From: Rhopalosiphum padi
Lineage: Eukaryota > Arthropoda > Insecta > Hemiptera > Aphididae
Assembly (NCBI RefSeq): GCF_020882245.1
Contig: NC_083600.1
Coordinates: forward strand, 5,766,001 to 5,830,000
Direction of reading: 5' to 3'
DNA: 64,000 nt
Positions 1-13,060 of the stretch are shown piece by piece (the stretch's first letter is position 1; each line of letters opens with the position of its first letter). The notes beneath the pieces were generated by a model. It saw nothing but the letters and a program-made list of their open reading frames with translations. It was not told the DNA's origin and did no database searches. Made by a program: the position numbers and the translations under genes.

Positions 1-2646
1 TCGTAACACCATATTCTTTTAAATCTACGACGAGAATTTCCGGGAAGTGAAGGGATACATAAGCCGAATAATATATCTAAATTATAAATGCATTAAACAT
101 AACATTACAATATTATTACAAATATATTTAGTTTTAGGCTCCATAACAGAACGTTAAATTTCTATAATATTACTTGTTTTTATTATAATTAAACAAGTTT
201 GTTAAGGAAATGTGTGTTACATAAAAAATATTTTATTACGCCATATTGATTATTCATTTATACATTATATATTTAGATAGTAATCAAAATTTTTAATTTC
301 TAAATTATTTCATTAATAAAATTGTTGTTCGTGTAAAATGGTTTGACGGAGAAAACAGATGGTTTGATTTTTATTTATTTTTCAGTTTAAGTACTTAAGG
401 TCACGCAGTAAATTTATGTTAGTACTCGTACCTACCTTATTTATAATATTATTGAAACCAGGAAATCGATTTTAATGATCTTTAATAATCTTTGGCATCA
501 GTTTTTTTTTTCAAATAAATTGAATTTAAAAGTTATCTCACAAGATCAATGATTAATTAGTATAGTGTGGTTTTCCGGAAAACTGTCTTGTATGACCGTC
601 ATGGATAATTCGTCATCATTTTTACGACAGGTTGGTTCCCTCCTTCTATTTCACAAACAACGGCCTAATTCCACTAAAAGCTCCTTTTAAGTACGCTAAC
701 ATCGTCTTGATATTCCGCAGATATTGCCGAGTTTTTGACATTATCACCTGCACTATAACAACAACATTATCGTTGTAACTGCGTCCTGGGGGGTAATTGT
801 GATAATAGACGACCCAGCGCAGCACCGTGGCGTACATCTCAATAATATAAAAGTTTTAAAAATGTAAATGCATTAAAAAAAAAAAAAAAAGAGGTAGTGT
901 TTCATATTTATCCTGGTGACTAACATGTAATATACCAACCGTTCCGAATATAAATCATTGAAGAAGAGTTAATTCTCGCTTTTAATTTATGAGTATATAT
1001 ATTGTACACGATGTTTGTTTTCACTTCCTCTCAGCCTACCCTCATTCATGCTAAAATGCAAATTTTGGAATTGTAAGGGCTTAACATTGGACAATATATA
1101 CATGATAATTTATGTGAGTTTTTTTATTATTTGAAAATTATGAACAAATAACTTTAAACTAAATACAGTAAATGGAAACAAATGTGCTAAAAGTAAGCAA
1201 TAATAAAATATAAAACAAGCGTTAAAAAAAATAATAATAACTTAAATCAAACTATATTGATTTGAAATGAATAGGTAGACAATTTATTATTATTATACAA
1301 TATAACTCACACGCGCTATTAATAATATATGTTTTTAATAAAATGTAAGAGTTCGTATTTAGTTTGTATAATATTTTTTTTTAGATATTTTATTAAAACC
1401 TGACTTGGATAATTAATTCAAAAATAACAAATAGGTCAATTTTTATAATTTTTTTACAATACCCAATACTACGAGTAAAATAAGCCATAGCTCACAACCA
1501 AGTGCAAACTAATACAGATCAATTGGTTTTAATCTGTTGAATTTAAAAAAAAACTACCTACATAATTAAAGTATCGGCTGCCTTCAATATCCAATATGTT
1601 TAGATAATAATTTATAAATTATGGAATCTTTTTTTATACTTTTTTTTTATTAATCGTTTTTTTCGAGAAAAAGATTGTTTTAATCAGATATTTAAAAACG
1701 ATTAGTATTCTCTTACTAAGCATTATCTGAATTGCTACTTAAAAATGTATACTTTATTTTTGCTTAGTTGATACCTATGTCCGTTAAAATATTGTAAATA
1801 TTCTATCATTTCTATCATATATAATGTGATAGTTATTATGATAGTTATTATAGTTATAATGTTATTATTTTATTTTATATATACTTATATTATACTCAAT
1901 CATAAAATAATCCTTTTTGTGATCACTGAAAACAAATATTAGTACATAATCAAAAAATGCTTTATGCGTTCAGCGGTCTTGTTTTAAAATTAAATTAAGT
2001 GATGTTTGTTATCGTATTTTTGAATTTATTTTTCAACGCACTGCAAAATTTGTGTGCATATTTGATTCTTTCATTACCCTTGATGAAAACCGGTTTCTCC
2101 AGTCAAAATGATTGTTACAAAAAAAAAAATTATATCAATACGAAATTATTTTAAATAGCACCCACTTTAGAGATCAACAAATACTTAATGGGGCCAGAAT
2201 TCGGTGTTAAAAAAAATCTTATATTTCACCGTGTGGTGTAATATTATAATGTTGCGAACGTACCTATATAATTCAGCATATTATTAGACGGATATTACCG
2301 ACCAGTTTTGCTTATTATATACTTATTTTGTAATATTAAATCATATAGCTTACATTGTTTAAATGTAAAAATGTAAAACTCTAAAAGTTTAAACGATGTT
2401 AATAATATAATATAATAAGTAGGTGTGCAACACGCCCATAAATCTTGATATTTGGTTCTGAATATTTTAAATTTTATAATGGACTAAAGATCGATACAAT
2501 AATAATTTAATAACGGAATCGAGTTTAAAATTCTTAATACTTTCAATTTATAATAATTTGCAATTTATTTGTATAAATTATTATAATATTTTTGCACTTG
2601 CAAAGATACATTTAAATTATAAAAATTTTAAGTCGTTTATAACTTA
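1..2646. other. AT-rich non-coding stretch upstream of the tRNA gene
   Basis: I see no gene here. The stretch has A and T homopolymers (a 17-base A run near 877-893) and many ATAAT/ATTAT words. The short open frame at 646-837 on the minus strand has no recognisable domain and an unconvincing composition. Confidence 0.6.
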
Positions 2647-2653
2647 TCCGGTA

Positions 2654-2664
2654 TGGTCTAGTGG
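2654..2664 (+). promoter_or_regulatory. Pol III A box of the tRNA gene
   Basis: TGGTCTAGTGG matches the internal A-box consensus (TRGYNNARNNG). It overlaps the D arm and would be bound by TFIIIC. Confidence 0.9.
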
Positions 2665-2696
2665 CTAGGATACCTGGCTCTCACCCAGGAGGCTCG

Positions 2697-2707
2697 GGTT
2701 CGATTCC
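2697..2707 (+). promoter_or_regulatory. Pol III B box of the tRNA gene
   Basis: GGTTCGATTCC is a perfect B-box match in the T arm. It lies about 33 bases after the A box, a normal spacing for an intronless tRNA. Confidence 0.92.
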
Positions 2708-2722
2708 CGGTACCGGAATAAC

Positions 2723-2736
2723 TTTTTGCCTTTTTT
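2723..2736 (+). terminator. Pol III T-run terminator
   Basis: A TTTTT run starts five bases after the mature 3' end. A TTTTTT run at 2731-2736 could act as backup. Runs of four or more T end Pol III transcription. Confidence 0.85.
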
Positions 2737-3601
2737 AATTTATATTTTACTTTTGTTTCATACTTAATCATTTTTTATTACACAGTGTACATAAAATCCC
2801 AAAACATTTTTACAGTAAATGTTAAGTGTTGTAAAGTCATTCAGTGGCTTTAATATGTACATGAGTGAAGAGACCTTCCAATGAAAGCGCTTTGGCAAAT
2901 AAGTATACATTTTTAGAAAAAAATACATCATAAATTATAAGATTAAAAAGTTAAGTGTTATTTATTAAAGATCATTCATAACTTCATGACGTAGAATTTT
3001 TATTAAATTTTGTAAACCAATATTTAAAAAATATTCTTAAAGTTTCTAAATAAATTGAATAAAATTACAATTTGTATATTTCTATCAGCGCGTCATAATA
3101 TTTACCTAACCACGATATTTCATCCATACATTTTTTTTTAAAGCTAAACATATTGTTGTTGTAATATAATTATAATAAGTTGGTAATGTTTATTATATCA
3201 AACTACCTAGTTAATAGTTTGTAATATAGGTACTACTGTGCTAGATAATACTTTGTTTAATGTTCAGATAAAAAAAAATAACTTACTCGATTTCGATGTA
3301 TCTGAAAGTTGAAACAACAATTTACCTTTGAACTATTTATTAATGTATTGGAAAATTTAAAAGTATATAAATTATAATGTATATGAGTATATTCGTTTTT
3401 TAAAATTGTTTTTAAACTCTACAATTAATAAATATGTATTAGGTATAATATTTACAGAAAATATTCAATCATTCATATCATTTATCATGTAATTAATCAT
3501 ATTATGTATTCAACTAGTCATTTACTAATATTCCACAAAAGTATAAATGCAATTTATTTTAAATAATTGTGCATGAAAATTGAGCAAACATGTTCGATGA
3601 C
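2737..3601. other. AT-rich non-coding stretch
   Basis: No gene or recognisable repeat is visible between the tRNA terminator and the target duplication of the hAT-like MITE. Confidence 0.6.
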
Positions 3602-3609
3602 GGCTATAT
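3602..3609. repeat. 8-bp target-site duplication, left copy
   Basis: GGCTATAT directly abuts the left inverted terminal repeat. The identical octamer abuts the right end at 4149-4156. An 8-bp duplication is diagnostic of hAT-type insertion. Confidence 0.85.
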
Positions 3610-4148
3610 CAGTGGCGCCCAACCCTATTACTAGGTGTAGCAGTCGCTACACCTTGAAAATAAGGGGAGGGTGGGTACTAGGTAATGGGTATAATAACAT
3701 AAAATAATTAACTTGAAATATGTTCATTATTAATTATTTTTATAAAATAATGATAATGTTATTGTATTTTGTTCATGCTTTATATTTCGTAAACCGTTTG
3801 AAATAAACAATAAACCACCTATACTGTATACTATTTACATAATACTCGAAAATAAATTTTTATTTTGAAGGTTTTAATGAATTTAAAAAATATAATGCCT
3901 GTTACATATTGGTATGAATGTATATTAATGTATATTGGTATATCTCTTTAAAAATTAATACACCTTATTCTGACAAAACACAGATTATATTGGTTGGTAC
4001 CTTAATATTTACTAATATTATCAATTAAAATAATATGATAAAATGTATAAAATAATATTATTTTGCCTTTTGAGTTTATAAGGGGATGGGTGGGTGGATA
4101 GAATTATTTCTTGCTATACACCTGAAAAATATATATTGAGCGCCACTG
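3610..4148. mobile_element. hAT-like miniature inverted-repeat transposable element (MITE)
   Basis: This 539-bp non-autonomous DNA transposon has no open frame for a transposase. It starts with CAGTGGCGC (3610-3618) and ends with the exact reverse complement GCGCCACTG (4140-4148). It is flanked by a perfect 8-bp direct duplication, GGCTATAT. Ends beginning CAGTGG and 8-bp duplications are typical of the hAT superfamily, so movement by a hAT transposase acting in trans is inferred. A perfect 9-bp-stem hairpin lies inside the left end (3633-3654). Related G-rich words, AAGGGGAGGGTGGGTA at 3662 and a similar one at 4080, occur in direct orientation near both ends. The interior is AT-rich and otherwise featureless. 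The intact duplication and ends suggest a fairly young insertion. Confidence 0.85.
3633..3654. repeat. Perfect subterminal hairpin in the MITE
   Basis: AGGTGTAGC (3633-3641) and its exact complement GCTACACCT (3646-3654) flank a 4-base loop, AGTC. A related but unpaired word, GCTATACACCTG, occurs near the other end at about 4113-4124, so one arm may be a transposase-binding motif. Confidence 0.7.
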
Positions 4149-4156
4149 GGCTATAT
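4149..4156. repeat. 8-bp target-site duplication, right copy
   Basis: GGCTATAT is identical to 3602-3609 and immediately follows the right inverted terminal repeat. Confidence 0.85.
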
Positions 4157-7100
4157 TATTTGGTTCATGATATTAAACATTTTTTTTTTAATATATAACA
4201 ATATATTTATTACATAATAATGTTTGTAAAATACGTTTCTGGTAAAAAACCCAAATAAATCTATAAACTCTCTAAATTATTATTGCATGCGCTTAATGCT
4301 TGTACTATATACTCGTCGAAAATCTTTTATCAATTTTTAGCAATAATAATAATATTTAATTTATAACATAATACTGAAATGGATTATCGAATACGTATTA
4401 TGATAAATTCTGTATTTTATTACAGTGAACAAAATAAATAATTTGTTATAACATCTAGGCACTGACAGCGTTACATTTAATAGGTGCATTAATAATATTT
4501 TATAGAAATAAAAACTAATCTCCTCCCATTTCGGGTTTATAACAAATTGATCGCTTTAACGGATCCATTAATTTGCGCGAGAAATAGCCAGATCGAAACA
4601 TGTGTATGCGATTTAGTGTGATTTGTGTCGCTTTAAAATCTCGGAATCTATAAAAAAAAATAAAAATAAAAATACAACGCGGGAACACAACCGGAGAAGA
4701 GTCGAAATAATTTTTGTTACTTCTAAAATAATAACTATATATATATATATATACACACACGCACACACCACATGATAACATAATATGATGATATATTATA
4801 TTTTTGAACTCATAATATATAATAATAGTATAGTGGGCCGTAGAAATGAAGAATAAACGACTCATGACTAATGGCACTAATGCATATGGTGTCGTCCGCG
4901 CATTGTGTACACGGACGATGGTTGGCGTCTAGTAGTCTTTATATAGCTCATACCCGAAAGCCTTTAACCGCAATCTCACGACGACAAAAGAAATCACGGA
5001 AAATATAGAGGGATAAAAGTATAGGAAAAATATAAATATAATATAATGTAATTGCTATATGGGAAACGCGGGGACGTATACGTTTACGCGCGTAAACCGA
5101 TTGCGAAGGATTCTCGGATGTACGATCATCGGCCGTCCGCCCATCGCAGAATGAGATAACTGAAATATTATTATTACGTTTTTATGCCTAATAACGATCA
5201 GAACGAAAATAATTACATTATGTGACAGAACTCGATTATTTGTTTTCTCATATAATATGTATTAATGTGATTGGCCCGAAATCGAATTCGAACTCGTAAC
5301 GAAAACGAATCAAAAATGTGACAGTGCGCCAACAACAGAGTGTATACCACGTACAGATGAATAAAGTTTTTGAGGTACATTATTAATGGGTACACAGCAT
5401 CGCACTTACAAATAATATCAAAACCGTTCGCGTTCAACTGACTAATAAGTAATAATTCGCAGTGCAAAGTAACCGAGTACTATAAAGTTTAATACTCTTT
5501 ATAGTACAATATAAACGTGAATTAGACTTAAGATAACGGTACATTCGCACGTGCTGTATCTGTCTTATAAAGTTATAAAATTTCAAATTTTACGATCGCA
5601 ATAACTAATTTTACTCTAGAACATCACTATACAGAGGTTATTTATTGATATTTTAATTTAAAAATTACAGTAAATACTCACAACATATGATCTCCGAATT
5701 AGACTTGGATTTAAATTTTGTAATAGATCGATTTACACGGTGATTAAAAAAAACCAGAGTTAAATTAATTATTGCGAACGTAAAATTTGATATGTTTAAC
5801 GTTTTTAAGACAGAGTAACACATGCGTATTTTTAAGAATAAGAGTATAATTATTATCCAGTTATGTGTGTAACACATAGCATACGTTGTGAATTAGCCCG
5901 CAGTGTTCGACCAATTTTCAAAATCAGATGTGAATTATTGCAAATAACGTGGTGATTAAATCATGCTCATATAATAGTCATACATAATTATAATCCGTCA
6001 TTACAAATCTAATAATGTCGACCACACACTCAAAGTCGCAGATATGACGGCTGTCAATTTAAATCAACAACAACGTGCTCTGATATATTATATTTATTAT
6101 AATAAATTAGTGTTCGATGACAATTATTATCATTATTGTGTGCGATTTTGCTGGTCTGTAATGCAATTTGTGGAATTTACCGATTATACTCTCACCGGGA
6201 ATTTAACCGGCCGCACATGCCATAACAAATAACACATGTACCTAGCTATAATCCTAAATTATAATATTATTATTTATAGAAATTAGACAACAGTTCGAAT
6301 TATTTAATATGTGTATCACATAATGGGTATAAAATATATTTTGTACCGTTGTGCGCTATGTTATTTAATAAATTGTTGAACGAAAAAAGGAGAATTTAAA
6401 TTACACAAAACAATCGGATTCTCAATAATTTATTAACATAAAATACTTTCCAGAATTTCGAGTCACTATTTCTGTTTACAGTCATCATCAGTCATATTAT
6501 ATTCATTCAGGAATCTCAACCGTTAAAAAATAAAAAATAAATTAGCCATAACTATAGTTATATACCTAACAAAGTGGGACACATACATCTTAGACATATT
6601 AATAATAACATTTTCAAATAAATTGATGTAATAAAATAAACAATAATAAGTAACAATCTAAGTCCGGCATTCGTCATAGATTCTCGCGGAGTATATTTTA
6701 CTCCATTTGAAATTTTATAATAATTAGTAGTCTGCACACTGTTAAAGTGCAAAACTCAAAACTATAATCATATACATATATTATAATATGATTATAAAGC
6801 AAGCAATTATATATATAATATACGAAGGGTGCCACGATAATGGTGTTCTCCTACACAGTTATGTACCTATATTGCGTATAGATTGCGCCGTTTAACAAAT
6901 GATGCAACAAGAACAAATTTTGTCCACCATTAATGATCGTCCAGGTTTTGTAACTCGGAAATGTTTCGCCATGCTAACACGTCTCGGAAGAAGATGCTGG
7001 TGTATTATGATTTTAACTTATTCATTAATAGTATAAACTCAATAGTAATAAAACAACTATGGTCTATGATATATCATCATATTTGGTAAAAACAATTCTG

Positions 7101-8640
7101 AATAACTTTTTTTATTATTGCTTAATACGGTTTTCATAGAATATTTTTCAAATATTGACAAGCTTATAAAAATAAAATTATTTTATGTCCATACCATATT
7201 AAATAGGAATATCTTAGACAGAGTATTATATTAAAGAGCATTTCAAATAAATTAAAAAATATACATTAATATAAAAATAAACCTTATTTTATAAAATGGA
7301 TAATATGTTATTAAATAACATTTAATTAATTTAATTTAATTATTTATTTTTAATTAAATATATTTTTTATATAAATCAAAATAAAATTATTGTTTGACTA
7401 TGGAGATGTGATATTATTCATAAAATATATTGTAATTATATATATTTTACAAAAAACTATATTACATAGGTTTAATAAATAATAATAATAATAAAAGATT
7501 TAAAAACATTTACTTTACTCAGTAAATACACATTAAATATTTTAGTTGTTAACATTACCAAACATAAAATAAAACAATTTTTCGTGTACATTTCCCTAAA
7601 AAAAAAACATATTACAACCGTCAATCGAAAAATCTTAGTACTAAAACGATAAACCATGTTGGTTTATTAATTAATAACTATTACCCGTCAATATTATTTT
7701 TGATTAAAATTTATTACTTTTTACTTATAACTATAATAAGTTTTATAAATATGTTGAACCAAGTTACAATCATATATTTTAATATATTATGTGAGAGTTT
7801 CAGAATCGAGTTCACTACAAGACGATACAAGGCGAGTAACGATGAAATACGAGTTCCAAAACATCTATAACTTAAAATTATTCGTACAAATAAAATAAAT
7901 TTACCATCAAATTTCAAAATTCTAAAAAGTAAAAGTTCTTAAAAGTAGATTTCTAGTTGTTAACATAAATTAAATTATATAATTGTCAATGAAGGCTGAA
8001 GTTCAAAAAAATCAATATAATACCGTATTATTAATTTAGAACAATATTAAGAAACGGTATAGGGCGAGATATTGTTTAGGGTAGTGAAAATACTACCATA
8101 GAAACAGAGAAAAACACGACAAAATATAAAACAGAGCGCAAAACAATTAAATTAGGTTCAAATATTTCGGATATAATATAACCAATTTATTAATCAACGA
8201 TATTTCACAACAATTATTATATTTCAACAAAATATAGTTATCAATTAAATTTCGGACGTTGCTATAGTTGCAGAGTTATAACCTGAAGTCTGGTCGTTTC
8301 TCAACTTTTTTCCAGATTTAAGATTGGCCGATTACGATTTTTTTCATTTTAATGTTAAAATCAAATTATTATATACGTAAACCAAAGATACCAAAGAGGA
8401 GCTATTAGTGCGGTTAATTATTACGATGTTGTTCGTGTGACCAACGCAGAACATTAATCGGTACTATTACATAAAATGTTATTATTTTATTTAATACATA
8501 TTATATAATATTATGTTAATCTAAACCCAAAAATCTAAAAAAATATAAACATTTTAAATTGGACGAATCATTTTTCATAATCTCGTGTTATCGCCCTTCA
8601 ATTAATACAACGGTAAATATAATAATAATGTATACATGAC
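4157..8640. other. AT-rich non-coding stretch with a (TA)n(CA)n microsatellite
   Basis: No supportable gene is present. The sequence is less AT-rich around 4.5-6.25 kb, but open frames there are short and unrecognised. These include a 62-codon ATG frame at 6044-6232 (+) and a 120-codon frame at 4515-4877 (-), the latter running through a dinucleotide repeat. Confidence 0.5.
4736..4768. repeat. (TA)n(CA)n microsatellite
   Basis: About eight TA units run into CA units with one interrupting G. Confidence 0.85.
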
Positions 8641-9230
8641 GTATTACCAATAATGCCGCCCGCGTATCGTTAGGTATTTTGTGCACGTCGAAATATTCTG
8701 ATAATCGTATTTGAAAATTATTCGATGTCGTGCCGACGGACACGGCGAAATGGACGTCTTAAGACTTAAGCACCTCGTTTGCCGTGACATTTATATCCGC
8801 AGCCCACCGCCGTCGTTCTCGGCCAGACGACCGTCGATTGCGAGACCCGAGAAACCTTTGCCGTACAACAGGTTTGTGCAGTGCCGGCGTATTTCGGCGT
8901 GTCGGGTTACGGCACGCACTGTCCGACATCCGACACCGCATTTCCGTCGACACGGCGGTCTACTGCGGCTCGTTCCTCATCCTGCCCCGTGAGCCGATCT
9001 CTCTCGATTCCGGCGGGGGATTAACCGCCGTGTGCAGATTTGGGCCATATTTCGCTAATACCGCTAATGCGTTTGATTTATTCGCGCACAAACGCGTCAA
9101 GTATTATTTACTGTACATACATAATAATATTGTGTTTTATTTTATACTAATGTATCGTATGCGATGTACGTATTGCGTGGAGACTGTGGCAGAGTCCACA
9201 CAATGATAACATTATTTTATAAAAGACGTT
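8641..9230. other. GC-richer, CpG-rich patch
   Basis: The patch stands out from its surroundings, with many CG dinucleotides at about 8720-9050. Open frames exist in several overlapping registers on both strands (for example 8784-9206 + and 8759-8953 -). None has a recognisable domain, as expected when few stop codons occur in GC-richer DNA. It could be a promoter/5' UTR or enhancer; no splice structure is convincing. Confidence 0.4.
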
Positions 9231-10580
9231 ATACGAGCTGGTTTCGGAGAAATATAATTTCAGACGACAATAATCATGTAATAGCCCGAGACAGAACTCC
9301 GGATATCGTTTGTCATATTTAACGTCATCTCAGCCACTCACCTTAATCCCAAATTAATCGAAATTCTCTACGGACATAGGCGAAAGTGTAATATCGTAAA
9401 CGATATTAATAAAATTGATGATGCGAACATATTTTTTTTTAAATATGAGTAGAAAAATCATATTTTTATTTATACATTATTTAACAGTGATAATAAAACA
9501 AAATATTTTATGTAGGCTATAGAATTTAGAAACGTGACACCTTAGGGTTTCTAATTTGTATTATTCAATAAAATGTTATTTATTCTACAATTTTTTTTCT
9601 TACCTCGAACAACTTAAAGCAATTCCCAATGGTAGCCGATAGGGACGTATATAAATTTATCAAGGTATATTTATTTGACTATTAATGAAATCCTTATACC
9701 ACTGGTAGTTAAGGTGCGTTTCTGAGCTGCCCATCAGTTTATGTCTTGAGATCTTATTAAGAAGTAATATAGTTTGACTGCAAATTTAATTTTATATTAT
9801 GAATTACGAACAAAATAATTTATGTGAAAGCAATTAAGATGACTGCTTTTACACTTAGATACTGCAATGGGATAATTTAGAGGTGTCAAACAAATAGTTA
9901 TAGTATGCTACAGTTTGAATAATAATTATAATTTATATCGTTCGTGAAAACTATTTCATTTAATCATTTTAGAATCGTTAAGATAAAATGATATCATAAT
10001 CAATAATAATACTATGAAATAGTGATTTAATGAATAAAAAATTTTTTTTAAGAATATAAGATAAAAGTCGTGGTAGTATATTCATTATAATATCGTAAAC
10101 TAATCTAAATAGATTCAAATTGAAGCTACGTGTACCATTCGTGTTTTATGTTTAATTTTACTAAAATAATACTCCTAATAGTTTTAATTAAAAAGAACGA
10201 GATAATTATTAACACACATTTCAATACCAGATCCGATCTCTGTCCTTAATAACAGCATCCTATATTAATATTGTTTAAAATATTTTTGCTAGACCAAACT
10301 GGTTTAAAATCTAGTGGCGTTATCGACAATGCATTAAACGCATAAGTCAGTCTCCGAATGCGTACAGGATTTTAGCATTTGACGACTCCCGTTTAATTAT
10401 TTATAATAATTGAATATGTATTGTCGATGGGACCAACGTTCCACAATAATGGATTGTAAATAATATATATGTATGTATATGTATATGTATATATGCATAT
10501 AAGAGTGATATATGTTTACCCCTATTATTCGTTCTAATAATATTATATAAAATCACTTGTAGCGAGAAAATTCAAAATAT
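9231..10580. other. AT-rich non-coding stretch
   Basis: I see no gene. A TATG/TATA-type simple repeat lies near 10457-10500. Confidence 0.6.
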
Positions 10581-11340
10581 AGACCGCCGTTTCGCATTCG
10601 TAATATTTGCAGTGCTGTCGGGAACATAACATATACATATATGCAATAATTTTATAAACAACAATGCCACGTATTAATCAAATCGTCCTCAAATCCAACG
10701 ACGTTTAGGGCTCAAACCAATTACGAAAACAACCCCGCACTTCCGTCAAAATAAGCCCTCCATATATTTTGGATTTATATATGATTCGGATTGCGGCACC
10801 GTGGTAGTTAAGCTGATTGTTAGCAAGTACAGTACCACGAGTATGTGTGTGTGTGTGTGTGTGTGAGTCGAAATACAGATAGTTTTGGGGACGGAGAGTT
10901 ATGTCTAGATGCAAAAGGGTGTTGGGTGAGTGGTTATGAGAAGGCGCAGTGAGGTGTTTCTAAGAGGGTAGTGTAGGGGATCACCGGATCGGGACTATTT
11001 TGTGTGGCGACGACGGGGATGCCGTATTATTCGGGCCGGTTATAATATAACCATTGAAAGGTAGGTCGCGGGCGAGTGCATCTTTGAACCACTCTACCGT
11101 GGTTAATCCCTCTCGCATCTTTACAACAGACGAACTTTTGCCAGAATGTGCTTTCCCATATCTTGCAGCCAGCCAATACCTTGATAACTTTGCCGTACAA
11201 ATCTCGAGCATTATAGAAAAACCACAAACAGCTGTTTAAGTACAAAGGATGTGGAAGATCTATCTGATTGAACATTTATCATACACTATATGATCGATTT
11301 TTGAATCTCGAGAAAACCACACATCTCCCGTCCCTTGATT
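10581..11340. other. More balanced patch with unrecognised minus-strand open frames
   Basis: The base composition is more balanced than its surroundings. Two overlapping minus-strand frames (10981-11211 and 11027-11275) and a third (10705-10914, interrupted by a GT repeat) are more protein-like in composition than the usual AT-rich frames. One contains the run TTVEWFKDALARDLPFNGY. I do not recognise the protein. A decayed mobile element or pseudogene broken by frameshifts is possible; a functional gene is not supported. Confidence 0.3.
10845..10865. repeat. (GT)n microsatellite
   Basis: An uninterrupted GT run of about ten units. Confidence 0.9.
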
Positions 11341-13060
11341 GTGCAATTCATTGTCCATAAATAATTTTATAAAATTGAGTGGTTAATAAGAATATATTTA
11401 TACAATCTAGGTGATTTTATAAGGTAAACACTCATTTTCTAGAAAAAGTATTTAAAAAAAAATATTTTTTAATGGTATTTAATATTTTTTTTTTAACTTT
11501 GTTGTTTTTACTTTTATAAAAAATAAGATAATACCCATTTTTAATTTCATATTCCGAAGAAAAACATTCTTTTACGAATTTTAGAGGGTAAAAAATTGAA
11601 TTTTGATCAAGTATTTAATTAATTATATGTGTTTAAAGTTCAGATGAACTGATGAATACCAACATTTTACCAACTATTTTATCCCTTGTGTTTGTGCTAA
11701 TTCACTCCGCTGATTTAAACTTTTAATATTTATAACTACTTAGTACTAATTCAAAATTTGATTTTTTTTACATTGAAATTCATAGCAAAATATTTTGAAA
11801 ATGAAATAAAAATTTATGCTCAGTAAAAAAAAAAAATATATAGTAGGTAATAATATATATATTTTTTAATAATAAAATTGCGATACTAGTTAAGTAGGTA
11901 TATAATTTATCTTTTCTAAAACGTATTTTAATTTTATTATCTATGTCACTACTGGAGAATACGCAATACGAAATTAAGACCTAAGACTAGAGCTAGTTTT
12001 TATATTAAATTATTATTACACTCTCAGTAAAAGTATTATAATCCTATAAAAAATTTTTAATTATTCATAGACGAATGTTTATAGGGAATTTCATTGTTTG
12101 TAATGATCTTCATTCTATCTACCGTTCGTGAGTCAATTGCGTAGTAATGTTTATAATTAAAAATACAATACCAGATTTATAAAATAAAAATGAACATTAC
12201 AGAAAATTGTTGATATAAAATGGATTTAAAATAGCCGTGAAAGCGTAAATACGTATTCAAATAACTTAAAAAGAAAATTTAAAGAATAAAAACAATAGAA
12301 GTAAACAGCTTTTCGCATTTAAAATATTTTAAGCATGGTTCATTAATTTTAGATAGCATGACTATATACTAATAGTTTTTAACATAAAAAAAAATGATAA
12401 TATAGTTTAATGAAATCTTCAAAAGTGCCTTAAACATTTTTAAGTATGGTTAGTTAAGTTCAATAAAAATATCTTCTTTTAATGAACGATTCATAAACGA
12501 ATAACTTAGAAATATACTTACTTTATATTTTACTTATTTCTTTTTCTTAATTTTAGAATCATCCTCTTTATTATATAATTTATTTTTCTTTGTCATCATT
12601 CTCCTATTTAAATATTTTTCATCAACTATACTTATAATAAATATTCATCTCATTTTTTTACTACTTATGTTTTAATATTTTGTGAAAAAATTACTTTAAA
12701 AACTAAATATAGTGATATTTACAATTTACAAGTAATATAAATTAATAACTAATAATCTTATATATTGCTTATTTACACGTACGTGCAAATGTATAATAGG
12801 AAAAGACGACAGATTTAGGCAATACCTGATAAAATAATAATAGTAATGAGTATGCATAGTTAACGTTTTTATATTATAACCAAACGAACGTACAGTTTTA
12901 TGCATTGAACGTATATGTTGTGAAGTATATAATATTAAGGATTAGATTGTTATTATTTACTATGGTTTACTGAATAGTTAAAGATGAGTTTAAGGACATA
13001 ACAATAATATACAAAGCATCAATAGCAAGTAAAACGACAGTCATGAGAATCTTAGCATAG
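11341..13060. other. AT-rich non-coding stretch
   Basis: I see no gene, no target duplication and no paired terminal repeats. Confidence 0.6.

Larger units (their letters stand above)
2647..2718 (+). tRNA. tRNA-Glu(CTC): tRNA-Glu, anticodon CTC
   Basis: This is a 72-nt nuclear tRNA gene that decodes GAG (glutamate). The acceptor stem pairs at all seven positions (2647-2653 with 2711-2717). The anticodon stem pairs at five of five (2673-2677 with 2685-2689) around a 7-nt loop with anticodon CTC at 2680-2682. The T stem pairs 2694-2698 with 2706-2710, with one G-U wobble, around the loop TTCGATT. The discriminator base is A2718. There is no intron, and CCA is not encoded, as expected for a eukaryotic nuclear gene. 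From memory, common insect tRNA-Glu genes have a different acceptor stem; here both sides differ and still pair, which argues for a functional gene rather than a tRNA-derived SINE. It stands alone, with no second tRNA nearby. Confidence 0.96.

Noticed and set aside
6750..6800. Strong AT palindrome (ATAATCATAT...ATATGATTAT) as a structured RNA
   Set aside because: Such palindromes are frequent throughout this AT-rich sequence and are expected by chance.
8784..9206. 140-codon open frame as a gene
   Set aside because: Openness is explained by the GC-richer composition. Frames on the other strand and register are open too, and no domain is recognisable.
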